Source: Bacteroidales bacterium UBA1410 (GTDB taxonomy: Bacteria > Bacteroidota > Bacteroidia > Bacteroidales > Dysgonomonadaceae). From it: a stretch of DNA of 6,369 nucleotides. The stretch lies in NCBI GenBank assembly GCA_002305015.1, contig DBPW01000008.1, positions 2,392 to 8,760 of the forward strand, written 5' to 3'. Below, in pieces: positions 1-6,369 of this stretch. Position 1 is the first letter of the stretch; the number at the start of each line of letters is the position of its first letter. The notes beneath the pieces are model-generated. The model saw nothing but the letters and a program-made list of their open reading frames with translations. It had not been told where the DNA came from and did no database searches. The position numbers and the translations under genes were made by a program.

Positions 1-2489
1 GAGAAACCCTATGTTGGAAAACGGGAAAAATCCTTTCTTCCGAAAGTCAGTTTATTGTTTATTCAGGAAATAAAAAATTAAAACCTTTAGCAAAATACTT
101 TTGGCGTGTAAGAATCTGGAACGAAAAAGGCGAATCATCGAAATGGAGCAAAAAGGCAACATTTCGGATTGCACCTGAAAAGGAATGGTTAAATGCCAAA
201 TGGATCGGAGCCATTTCAAAAGAAGAAGCAAATTTACCTGAAGGAAGAAATTTTCATGCTACAGAACTAAAAAAACCGGAAATCAAAGCTTTATGGAGTA
301 ATGTTCATCCCATATCGAAAAAAAGTATCTATCTTAGACAGGTTTTTGAATCGGACAAGAAAGTTCAGGAAGCAATAGCTTATGTGTGCGGACTAGGACT
401 GTATGAATTTTCGCTCAACGGTAAAAAAGTGGGTGATAGTGAATTTTCCCCTTTGATTAGCGACTATGATAAAACTGTTTATTATAATGCCTACGATGTT
501 ACCGAAAAGATAGATACAGGATCTAATGCCATAGGAATCTTATTGGGAAACGGATTTTATAACGTGCAAGGAGGAAGATATGCCAAATTGCTTGTGAGTT
601 TTGGCCCTCCAACATTATTTTTTAAAATGATCATAACTTATACAGACGGTACAACACAGGAAATTTTATCCGACGAAAACTGGAAATATAGTTTTAGCCC
701 TATTACGTTTAATTGCATTTACGGAGGAGAAGATTACGATGCGACACGCGAACAGCCGGGATGGAATCGACCCGGATTTAATGATTCTGCATGGGAACCT
801 GTTATCGTACAACGCCCACCAAAAGGTGCATTACGTCCTCAGCAAACCACACCTATCAAAATCATGAAACGATACAGGGTGGAAAAAATAAATAAACTGG
901 ACGATAATAAATATGTGCTGGATATGGGGCAAAATTTGGCAGGTTTCCCGGAAATTGTAGTAAAGGGGCAGAGAGGCGACACCGTTCGACTAATTGTGGG
1001 CGAATCGTTAAACGAAGATGGTTCGGTTAACCAAAAACAAACCGGAAGTAAACATTATTATACCTATATTTTAAAAGGCAAAACAGATGAATATTGGCAT
1101 CCACGTTTTTCATACTACGGATTCAGATATATTCAGGTCGAAGGAGCAACGGTCGAAAAACGCCAATCCTCATCTCTACCGATAATCAAAGAAATCAACT
1201 CGTGTTTTGTGTATAATGCTGCAAAAAATATCTCCTCATTTAGCTGCTCAAACCCCATTTTTAACAATACACACAGGATAATCGGTAATGCAGTAAAAAG
1301 CAATATGCAAGGGGTATTTACCGACTGTCCGCATAGAGAGAAATTAGGCTGGCTGGAACAGGTTCACCTAAACGGCCCGGGGCTTTTTTACAATTACGAT
1401 CTCCGAACCTTTATTCCCAAAATCATGCAGGACATCAGCGATTCACAACTTGCTAACGGATTGGTTCCCAACATTGCCCCGGAATATGTGGAATTTGAAG
1501 GTGCTTTTAGAGACTCACCCGAATGGGGAAGTACAGCCGTCATATTGCCGTGGATGTATTATCTCAATTATGGAGATCATTCGCTGATAAATGCTTATTA
1601 TCAAACAATGAAACGCTATGTCGATTATTTGTCGTCAACGGCAGATAATTATATTGTTTCTCACGGACTCGGCGATTGGTACGACTATACGGGTGAAAGA
1701 GCCGGTTTCTCAAAAAATACACCGGTACCATTGGTGGCAACTGCCTATTACTATGAGGATATCATACTGCTTAGTAAAGCGGCACAAATGACAGGGAACC
1801 CAAAGGACGAAAAATACTATTCGCAATTAGGAGAGAAAGTGAAAAGCGCCTATAATTCCGCTTTTTTCAACGAACAAACCCGACAATATGGCACAGGAAG
1901 CCAATGTTCAAACGCGATCTCACTTTATTTCAATTTGGTAGAGCCAGAAAATAAATTGGCCGTATTGGAAAATTTGGTGACAGATATCCGTAAACACGAT
2001 AACCGATTAACTACAGGCGACATAGGTACGAGATACTTATTTCAGACACTGGCAAGCAACGAGCTGAACGAACTGGTATATACGATGAATAATCATGAAG
2101 ATGTGCCCGGATACGGTTTTCAGTTGAAATTTGGAGCTACAACCCTGACAGAGCAGTGGGATCCGCGCCAGGGAGCATCGTGGAACCATTTTATGATGGG
2201 CCACATCGACGAATGGTTTTTTGCCTGGCTTGCCGGCATTCAACCCGATCGGACTTCTCCGGGTTTCAAGAAGTTTATCATTAATCCGCAGGTAGTCGGC
2301 GATTTAACTTTTGTAACTGCATCCACAAAGACCCTTTACGGAAGGGTTACGGTGGATTGGAAAGTAAAAGACGAAATTTTCACATTAGAAGTCTCTATAC
2401 CGGTAAACACAGCTGCCGAGATCATTCTGCCTGACCAATCATCGCATAGAGTGGGAAGCGGAAAATATTCTTACAGAGTAAAAATGTAA
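1..2489 (+). CDS. Alpha-L-rhamnosidase, family GH78 (5' end outside the window)
   Basis: Probably removes terminal alpha-L-rhamnose from pectin-derived oligosaccharides by an inverting mechanism. The frame is open from base 3, so an internal GTG at 384 is not the start. 828 residues are visible; the missing N-terminus is probably a signal peptide plus about 50-80 residues. Counting the codon at base 3 as residue 1, the order is: a fibronectin-like strand region (YFWRVRIWNEKG, ending near 70), a rhamnosidase N-terminal beta-sandwich at about 108-260 (LLGNGFY, GGEDYDA), a second beta-sandwich at about 290-390 (YVLDMGQNLAGF), an (alpha/alpha)6 catalytic barrel at about 415-740, and a C-terminal beta-sandwich from WLAGIQPD to the end. 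The catalytic signature DCPHREKLGWLEQ (441-453) contains E446, the expected general acid. GATTLTEQWD contains E717, the likely general base. Q453 sits where many GH78 enzymes have a second Asp. First visible gene of the operon; the next one starts 25 bases downstream. Family assignment is firm; the exact linkage is inferred from context. Confidence 0.95.
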   Translation, partial: ETLCWKTGKILSSESQFIVYSGNKKLKPLAKYFWRVRIWNEKGESSKWSKKATFRIAPEKEWLNAKWIGAISKEEANLPEGRNFHATELKKPEIKALWSNVHPISKKSIYLRQVFESDKKVQEAIAYVCGLGLYEFSLNGKKVGDSEFSPLISDYDKTVYYNAYDVTEKIDTGSNAIGILLGNGFYNVQGGRYAKLLVSFGPPTLFFKMIITYTDGTTQEILSDENWKYSFSPITFNCIYGGEDYDATREQPGWNRPGFNDSAWEPVIVQRPPKGALRPQQTTPIKIMKRYRVEKINKLDDNKYVLDMGQNLAGFPEIVVKGQRGDTVRLIVGESLNEDGSVNQKQTGSKHYYTYILKGKTDEYWHPRFSYYGFRYIQVEGATVEKRQSSSLPIIKEINSCFVYNAAKNISSFSCSNPIFNNTHRIIGNAVKSNMQGVFTDCPHREKLGWLEQVHLNGPGLFYNYDLRTFIPKIMQDISDSQLANGLVPNIAPEYVEFEGAFRDSPEWGSTAVILPWMYYLNYGDHSLINAYYQTMKRYVDYLSSTADNYIVSHGLGDWYDYTGERAGFSKNTPVPLVATAYYYEDIILLSKAAQMTGNPKDEKYYSQLGEKVKSAYNSAFFNEQTRQYGTGSQCSNAISLYFNLVEPENKLAVLENLVTDIRKHDNRLTTGDIGTRYLFQTLASNELNELVYTMNNHEDVPGYGFQLKFGATTLTEQWDPRQGASWNHFMMGHIDEWFFAWLAGIQPDRTSPGFKKFIINPQVVGDLTFVTASTKTLYGRVTVDWKVKDEIFTLEVSIPVNTAAEIILPDQSSHRVGSGKYSYRVKM

Positions 2490-2514
2490 TCACCATTATA
2501 ATTTGCATGCGCTT

Positions 2515-4107
2515 ATGAAACATATCTCATTTCTATTCATTATCCTCCCTCTCTTTTTCCTGCCCTTAAACGGCTATTCGGAAAATGTGAACATGAAATT
2601 GCAAGGTGCAGACGACTGCGGCAAAAAACTCAACACAGAGCTCATTAACCAAACCATTATTGATTTGTATTCAAAAGGCGGAGGAACACTTTATTTTCCT
2701 GCAGGAACATATTTGACGGGAGCAATAAAACTCAAAAGCAATATCACTATCGAATTGGAAAGCGGCGCCATATTGCTTTTTTCCGACAATTTCGACGACT
2801 ACCTTCCTTTTGTAGAAATGCGATATGAAGGGGTTATGATGAAAAGTTTTTCCCCTCTTTTTTATGCGATAAACGAAGAAAACATTGCCATCAAAGGACG
2901 GGGCACCATCAATGGACAAGGAGAAAAATGGTGGAAAGAGTTTTATCGGGTAATAGAAGACATGCAAAAAAACGGGATAAGAGACATCAATACATACCAA
3001 TCTCTGTGGGAAGAAGAAAATAATATAGAGGAACTATACAAAAACACCAATGAAGATTATAAAAACACGTTGCAAAGGAGGTTTTTCCGACCGCCGCTAT
3101 TTCAACCTATTCATTGCAGAAACATTTTAGTGGAAGGAGTTACCATTATCAATTCACCTTTTTGGACTATTAATCCCGAATTCTCCGAAAACGTAACAAT
3201 TAAGGGGATAACCATCAATAATCCACTTTCTCCCAATACTGACGGTATAAACCCTTCGTCATGTAAAAATGTCCATATTTCCGACTGCCATATCAGCGTG
3301 GGTGACGACTGTATCACGTTGAAATCGGGACGCGACAAGCAAGGACGCGATTTAGCAACACCCTGTGAAAATATTACCATCACCAACTGCACCATGCTTG
3401 CAGGTCATGGAGGAGTGGTAATAGGTAGCGAAATGAGTGGTGATGTGCGAAAAGTTGTAATATCCAATTGTGTTTTTGATGGCACTGACCGTGGCATCCG
3501 TATCAAATCTACCAGAGGTCGCGGCGGCATTGTGGAAGAAATCAACGTGAACAACATTGTAATGAAAGACATAAAAGACGAGGCCATTGTTTTCAATCTG
3601 TTTTACACCAACATGGATCCTGAGCCGGTTTCGGAAAGAACACCCGTTTTCCGCAACATTCATATCTCAAATCTTACCGGCACGAAGGTTAATGCCGCCG
3701 TTAAAGTACTGGGATTGGAAGAAATGCCTGTTTCCGACATCACTTTATCGAATGTTTATATCCAATCAAAAATAGGATTGGACATAAACAGAGCGAAAAA
3801 TATTGTTTTAAACAATGTCCGTATCGATGCATCGACAGGAAGCCCATTCGTTTTATCAAACGTTGAAAATGCTGTATTGACCAATGTGGCTACCGGGATG
3901 CCAAATACTTCTGTTTCGCTAATAAATATCAATGATTCAAAAGAAATATATATACAGGGATGCTTTCCCCAAGCCGGCAACAAAGCATTCTTGCGAATGC
4001 AAGGGGAAAATACGACCATTATTTTAAAAAATAATTACTTGAAAAGATTGCCCCAAACATTGGATGATGAAAGTAAAGGCAACCGAAAAAATCTGATCAT
4101 AGAATGA
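2515..4107 (+). CDS. Secreted GH28 polygalacturonase / exo-galacturonidase
   Basis: Hydrolyses alpha-linked galacturonic acid in pectin by the inverting GH28 mechanism. The 530-residue product folds as a right-handed parallel beta-helix, seen as repeated NITI/NVTI/NVHIS-type rungs. All four family motifs are intact: NTDG 241-244 (D243), GDDC 263-266 (D264, D265), GHG 297-299 (H298) and RIK 329-331. Residues 1-22 are a Sec signal peptide (MKH, then a hydrophobic core ending NGYS) with no lipobox cysteine, so it should be soluble in the periplasm. A charged insertion at about 141-190, followed by RPPLFQP, separates the first rungs from the core; I recall this layout from Bacteroidota exo-acting GH28 enzymes, so exo-galacturonidase is somewhat likelier than endo. 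The ATG at 2515 is chosen over an in-frame TTG at 2503 because it begins the signal peptide directly. It lies 25 bases after the rhamnosidase stop with no Shine-Dalgarno site, as is usual in Bacteroidota. Possible counterpart of BT1018 (from memory). Confidence 0.94.
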   Translation: MKHISFLFIILPLFFLPLNGYSENVNMKLQGADDCGKKLNTELINQTIIDLYSKGGGTLYFPAGTYLTGAIKLKSNITIELESGAILLFSDNFDDYLPFVEMRYEGVMMKSFSPLFYAINEENIAIKGRGTINGQGEKWWKEFYRVIEDMQKNGIRDINTYQSLWEEENNIEELYKNTNEDYKNTLQRRFFRPPLFQPIHCRNILVEGVTIINSPFWTINPEFSENVTIKGITINNPLSPNTDGINPSSCKNVHISDCHISVGDDCITLKSGRDKQGRDLATPCENITITNCTMLAGHGGVVIGSEMSGDVRKVVISNCVFDGTDRGIRIKSTRGRGGIVEEINVNNIVMKDIKDEAIVFNLFYTNMDPEPVSERTPVFRNIHISNLTGTKVNAAVKVLGLEEMPVSDITLSNVYIQSKIGLDINRAKNIVLNNVRIDASTGSPFVLSNVENAVLTNVATGMPNTSVSLININDSKEIYIQGCFPQAGNKAFLRMQGENTTIILKNNYLKRLPQTLDDESKGNRKNLIIE

Positions 4108-4135
4108 ACAACCGTCATAAAAAACTATAGATGAG

Positions 4136-6106
4136 ATGAAGAAAAAATTTAAAACAACAATCATTTGCATGGTCTGCTGCATACCATTGATCAATGCTCA
4201 ATTAACGGTCGAAAATCAATTTCGGCGTCCTTTAAGCGATGTTTTAACGGAAATATCTCAGCGATTCGGGATTCGATTAACTTATAACATGGATACGATA
4301 GGCAAAGTACTTCCCTATGCCGATTTTCGAATCCGACCGTATTCAGTGGAAGAATCATTGACAAATGTGTTGGCTCCTTTCGATGATAAATTTGAAAAAC
4401 AGGGCGATCGTCTTTACAAACTAAAACCTTACGAGTATTACCGACGCACGGTGCAAGAAGGCGAAAAGATGTTGAATTACCTAAAATCGCTTTACTCAGA
4501 CAAAAATCAATGGGAAAAAAGAAAATCGTGCCTTTATCATGAGGTAAGAGATATTCTCGAAATAGACTCCTTGCTGGCTAAACGGGTTCAGAAGAAACCC
4601 ATTTTATCCAACGTAAGAAAATTTGACGGGTATACTGTTCAAAATTTTGCCTTAGAAACATTGCCCGGACTATACGTAGCGGGATCTATTTACAGTCCTC
4701 TTGCTAAAGGAGATCATGCGCTAATTATCTGTCCGAACGGGCATTTTAACGACGGGCGTTATCGTGAAGATCAGCAAATAAGAATGGGCACCTTAGCTCG
4801 GATGGGAGCAGTTTGTGTAGATTATGATCTTTTCGGCTGGGGAGAATCGGCACTTCAAGTAGGAAATGCAGCACATCGCTCTAGTGCCGCTCAAGTTATT
4901 CAGGCTATGAACGGAATTACCATACTCGATTACATGTTGACACGAAAAAATATTGACAAAGAAAAAATCGGCGTTAACGGCGGCTCAGGTGGCGGAACAC
5001 AAACCGTATTGCTGACCGTACTCGATAACCGCTATGCTGCTGCAGCACCGGTTGTAAGCCTTGCCTCTCATTTCGATGGCGGATGTCCATGCGAAAGTGG
5101 ACTACCCGTTACATTGGCATGCAGCGGTACCAATAATGCAGAACTAGCCGCTCTTTTTGCACCACGCCCCCTTTTAATTGTTTCGGACGGCAAAGACTGG
5201 ACTTCCAGCGTACCAACCTTGGAGTATCCTTATCTTAAAGAAATTTATCGTTATTACGATAGGGAAAAAAATGTGCAAAACGTACATTTGCCCGACGAAG
5301 GACACGATTTTGGCATAAACAAACGAAAAGCAGTATACGATTTTTTTGCTTCAGTCTTCTCGTTGGATAAAACGCAACTCGACGAAAAAAAAGTAACCAT
5401 TGAACCGGAAGACAATTTAAAAATCTTCGGTAAAAACGGTGAACTCCTTCCCGAAAATGCAGTTCGCTCCTTCGAAGAGTTATTGATCTATTTCGACAAA
5501 AAACGGTACGCCGAACTCCTGTCGGATTTGTCGCTCGAAAAGAAAGCTACCGAATGGGTCGCTTCTTTAAAGTTGACAAACCACACAGATGCAGTATTTT
5601 TAACAACACTCATTTATAACCACTTGAAAACGGTAAAAGACTGGCATAATACGCACCCTTATACACTCGTTCCTGCAGGAATTAACCCAACAACCGGGAA
5701 ACCGCTCACGGAACTCGATCGTCAGTTAATCGCAGACTCGGCAATGCCAAAAGAAGTACATGAAACATTGATGAACGGCCTGAGAAAAGTACTCTCTGAA
5801 GATCAAGTTGAAGCGATTCTGGATAAATATACTGTTGGAAAAGTTGCTTTCACGATGAAAGGTTATCAAGCAATTGTTCCGGACCTCACCAAGGAAGAGG
5901 AAACGGTCATTTTATCTTACTTGAAACAGGCACGCGAACAGGCCATAGATTACAAAAGCATGAAGCAAATATCGGCTATTTTCGAAATTTACAAAACAAA
6001 ATGTGAGCAATACTTAAACAGTAACGGTAGAAACTGGCGTCAACTTTACAAAGCCTACGTTGAAAAAGTGAAAGCCGAAAAAGCTGCACAACAAAATACA
6101 GACTAA
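4136..6106 (+). CDS. STN-like domain + alpha/beta-hydrolase esterase (CE19-like pectin methylesterase) + DUF3826-like domain
   Basis: A 656-residue secreted, probably periplasmic, esterase in three parts. Residues 1-21 are a Sec leader ending INA before Q22. Residues 22-98 read as an STN domain (beta-alpha-beta-beta-alpha-beta pattern: RPLSDVLTEISQRFGIRLTY, then SVEESLTNVLAPF, then DRLYKL), normally found in TonB-dependent transducers and secretins. About 150-415 is an alpha/beta-hydrolase: the nucleophile elbow GGSGGG gives S284, the acid is probably D354 or D351 (IVSDGKDWT), and the histidine is H390 (PDEGHDFG). The stretch NGHFNDGR near 203 is in the usual oxyanion-hole region. About 468-640 resembles DUF3826 (LSEDQVEAILDKYTVGKV, IVPDLTKEEE). 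Among pectin enzymes it recalls BT1017, founder of CE19, a pectin methylesterase with an alpha/beta-hydrolase fold needed for RG-II use; an acetylesterase role is the main alternative. It follows the GH28 gene by 28 bases and precedes GH95 by 12. The fold call is strong, the substrate inferred. Confidence 0.85.
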   Translation: MKKKFKTTIICMVCCIPLINAQLTVENQFRRPLSDVLTEISQRFGIRLTYNMDTIGKVLPYADFRIRPYSVEESLTNVLAPFDDKFEKQGDRLYKLKPYEYYRRTVQEGEKMLNYLKSLYSDKNQWEKRKSCLYHEVRDILEIDSLLAKRVQKKPILSNVRKFDGYTVQNFALETLPGLYVAGSIYSPLAKGDHALIICPNGHFNDGRYREDQQIRMGTLARMGAVCVDYDLFGWGESALQVGNAAHRSSAAQVIQAMNGITILDYMLTRKNIDKEKIGVNGGSGGGTQTVLLTVLDNRYAAAAPVVSLASHFDGGCPCESGLPVTLACSGTNNAELAALFAPRPLLIVSDGKDWTSSVPTLEYPYLKEIYRYYDREKNVQNVHLPDEGHDFGINKRKAVYDFFASVFSLDKTQLDEKKVTIEPEDNLKIFGKNGELLPENAVRSFEELLIYFDKKRYAELLSDLSLEKKATEWVASLKLTNHTDAVFLTTLIYNHLKTVKDWHNTHPYTLVPAGINPTTGKPLTELDRQLIADSAMPKEVHETLMNGLRKVLSEDQVEAILDKYTVGKVAFTMKGYQAIVPDLTKEEETVILSYLKQAREQAIDYKSMKQISAIFEIYKTKCEQYLNSNGRNWRQLYKAYVEKVKAEKAAQQNTD

Positions 6107-6118
6107 AATAATACAAAA

Positions 6119-6369
6119 ATGAAACCGTTTTTTTCGCGACTCCTTTTTATACTCCTCATGTGCTTATCACCGATGGCACATGGACAATCCTACAAACTGT
6201 GGTACGATAGACCTGCATCGACATGGACAGAAGCTCTACCATTAGGCAATGGCCGATTGGGTGCAATGGTATTTGGCAATCCTGCCATTGAACAGATTCA
6301 ATTGAACGAAGAAACCCTTTGGGCAGGACAGCCAAACAACAACCCCAATCCCGAAGCATTGGAATACCT
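6119..6369 (+). CDS. GH95 alpha-L-fucosidase / alpha-L-galactosidase, N-terminal fragment (3' end outside the window)
   Basis: Start of a glycoside hydrolase of family GH95, which removes alpha-linked L-fucose or, in some members, L-galactose. Only 83 codons are visible. Residues 1-22 are a Sec signal peptide (MKPFFSRLLF start, hydrophobic core, AHG before Q23); C15 lies inside the hydrophobic core without a lipobox, so a lipoprotein is unlikely. From residue 25 the sequence is the typical N-terminal beta-sandwich opening of GH95: LWYDRPASTWTEALPLGNG, then RLGAMVFG, then IQLNEETLWAG. The catalytic residues lie in the (alpha/alpha)6 barrel several hundred residues downstream, so neither activity nor specificity can be judged here. 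The ATG at 6119 is only 12 bases after the esterase stop, in an A-rich gap, so co-translation in the same operon is expected. In RG-II degradation a GH95 enzyme (BT1010, from memory) removes the L-galactose cap of side chain A, so L-galactosidase is a live alternative to the default fucosidase label. Confidence 0.93.
   Translation, partial: MKPFFSRLLFILLMCLSPMAHGQSYKLWYDRPASTWTEALPLGNGRLGAMVFGNPAIEQIQLNEETLWAGQPNNNPNPEALEY

Noticed and set aside
384..386. GTG at 384 as start of the rhamnosidase
   Set aside because: The same frame is open back to base 3 and encodes clear GH78 sequence upstream (YFWRVRIWNEKG, NAKWIG), so 384 is an internal valine codon.
2037..2243. Minus-strand open frame inside the rhamnosidase
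   Set aside because: It lies fully within the conserved GH78 catalytic domain and its translation resembles no family I know; it is a shadow frame.
2503..2505. TTG at 2503 as start of the GH28 gene
   Set aside because: It adds only four residues ahead of a good signal peptide that begins at the ATG at 2515; the ATG is the simpler choice.
2497..2505. Possible Bacteroides -7 promoter element (TATAATTTG)
   Set aside because: It has three rather than two bases between TA and TTTG, has no matching -33 TTTG at the right distance, and ends 10 bases before the start codon, inside a tight operon.
2490..2514. Intergenic terminator between GH78 and GH28
   Set aside because: The 25-base gap has no stem-loop followed by a T-run; the same is true of the 28- and 12-base gaps.
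2671..4019. Several open frames inside the GH28 gene, on the minus strand and in another plus frame (3587-3775)
   Set aside because: All overlap conserved GH28 coding sequence; their translations are low-complexity or unfamiliar and lack a start context.
6156..6359. Minus-strand open frame near the window end
   Set aside because: It is opposite the GH95 N-terminal region, whose plus-strand translation is unmistakable.

Overview
The window looks like part of a polysaccharide utilisation locus (PUL) from the Bacteroidota, most likely Bacteroidales. The evidence is the gene content (GH78, GH28, an esterase with a DUF3826-like C-terminus, GH95), a moderately AT-rich base composition, short A-rich gaps in place of Shine-Dalgarno sites, and the lysine-rich Sec leaders. 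I cannot name the genus.

Layout: four genes all run on the + strand with very short gaps, so this is almost certainly one transcription unit. (1) Bases 1-2489 hold a large alpha-L-rhamnosidase of family GH78 whose N-terminus lies before the window. (2) Bases 2515-4107 hold a secreted GH28 polygalacturonase/galacturonidase with every canonical catalytic motif. (3) Bases 4136-6106 hold a secreted three-part protein: an STN-like N-terminal domain, an alpha/beta-hydrolase esterase domain related by my reading to the CE19 pectin methylesterases, and a DUF3826-like C-terminal domain. (4) Bases 6119-6369 hold the start of a secreted GH95 enzyme (alpha-L-fucosidase or alpha-L-galactosidase), cut by the window end. 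The gaps are 25, 28 and 12 bases. I see no terminator, RNA gene, mobile element or CRISPR array, and nothing convincing on the minus strand. There is no gene-free stretch longer than 30 bases.

Working together: the enzymes remove rhamnose, galacturonic acid, an ester group and fucose or L-galactose, which are all present in pectin side chains. From memory, the consecutive set GH78, GH28, CE19 esterase occurs in the rhamnogalacturonan-II (RG-II) locus of Bacteroides thetaiotaomicron (BT1019, BT1018, BT1017), and that system also uses a GH95 alpha-L-galactosidase (BT1010). The best working hypothesis is therefore a periplasmic pectin, and specifically RG-II-like, oligosaccharide dismantling operon. 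The three visible N-termini carry signal peptidase I type leaders with no lipobox, which fits periplasmic action after import by a SusC/SusD pair. No SusC/SusD gene or regulator lies inside the window. The least ordinary element is the STN + esterase + DUF3826 fusion.
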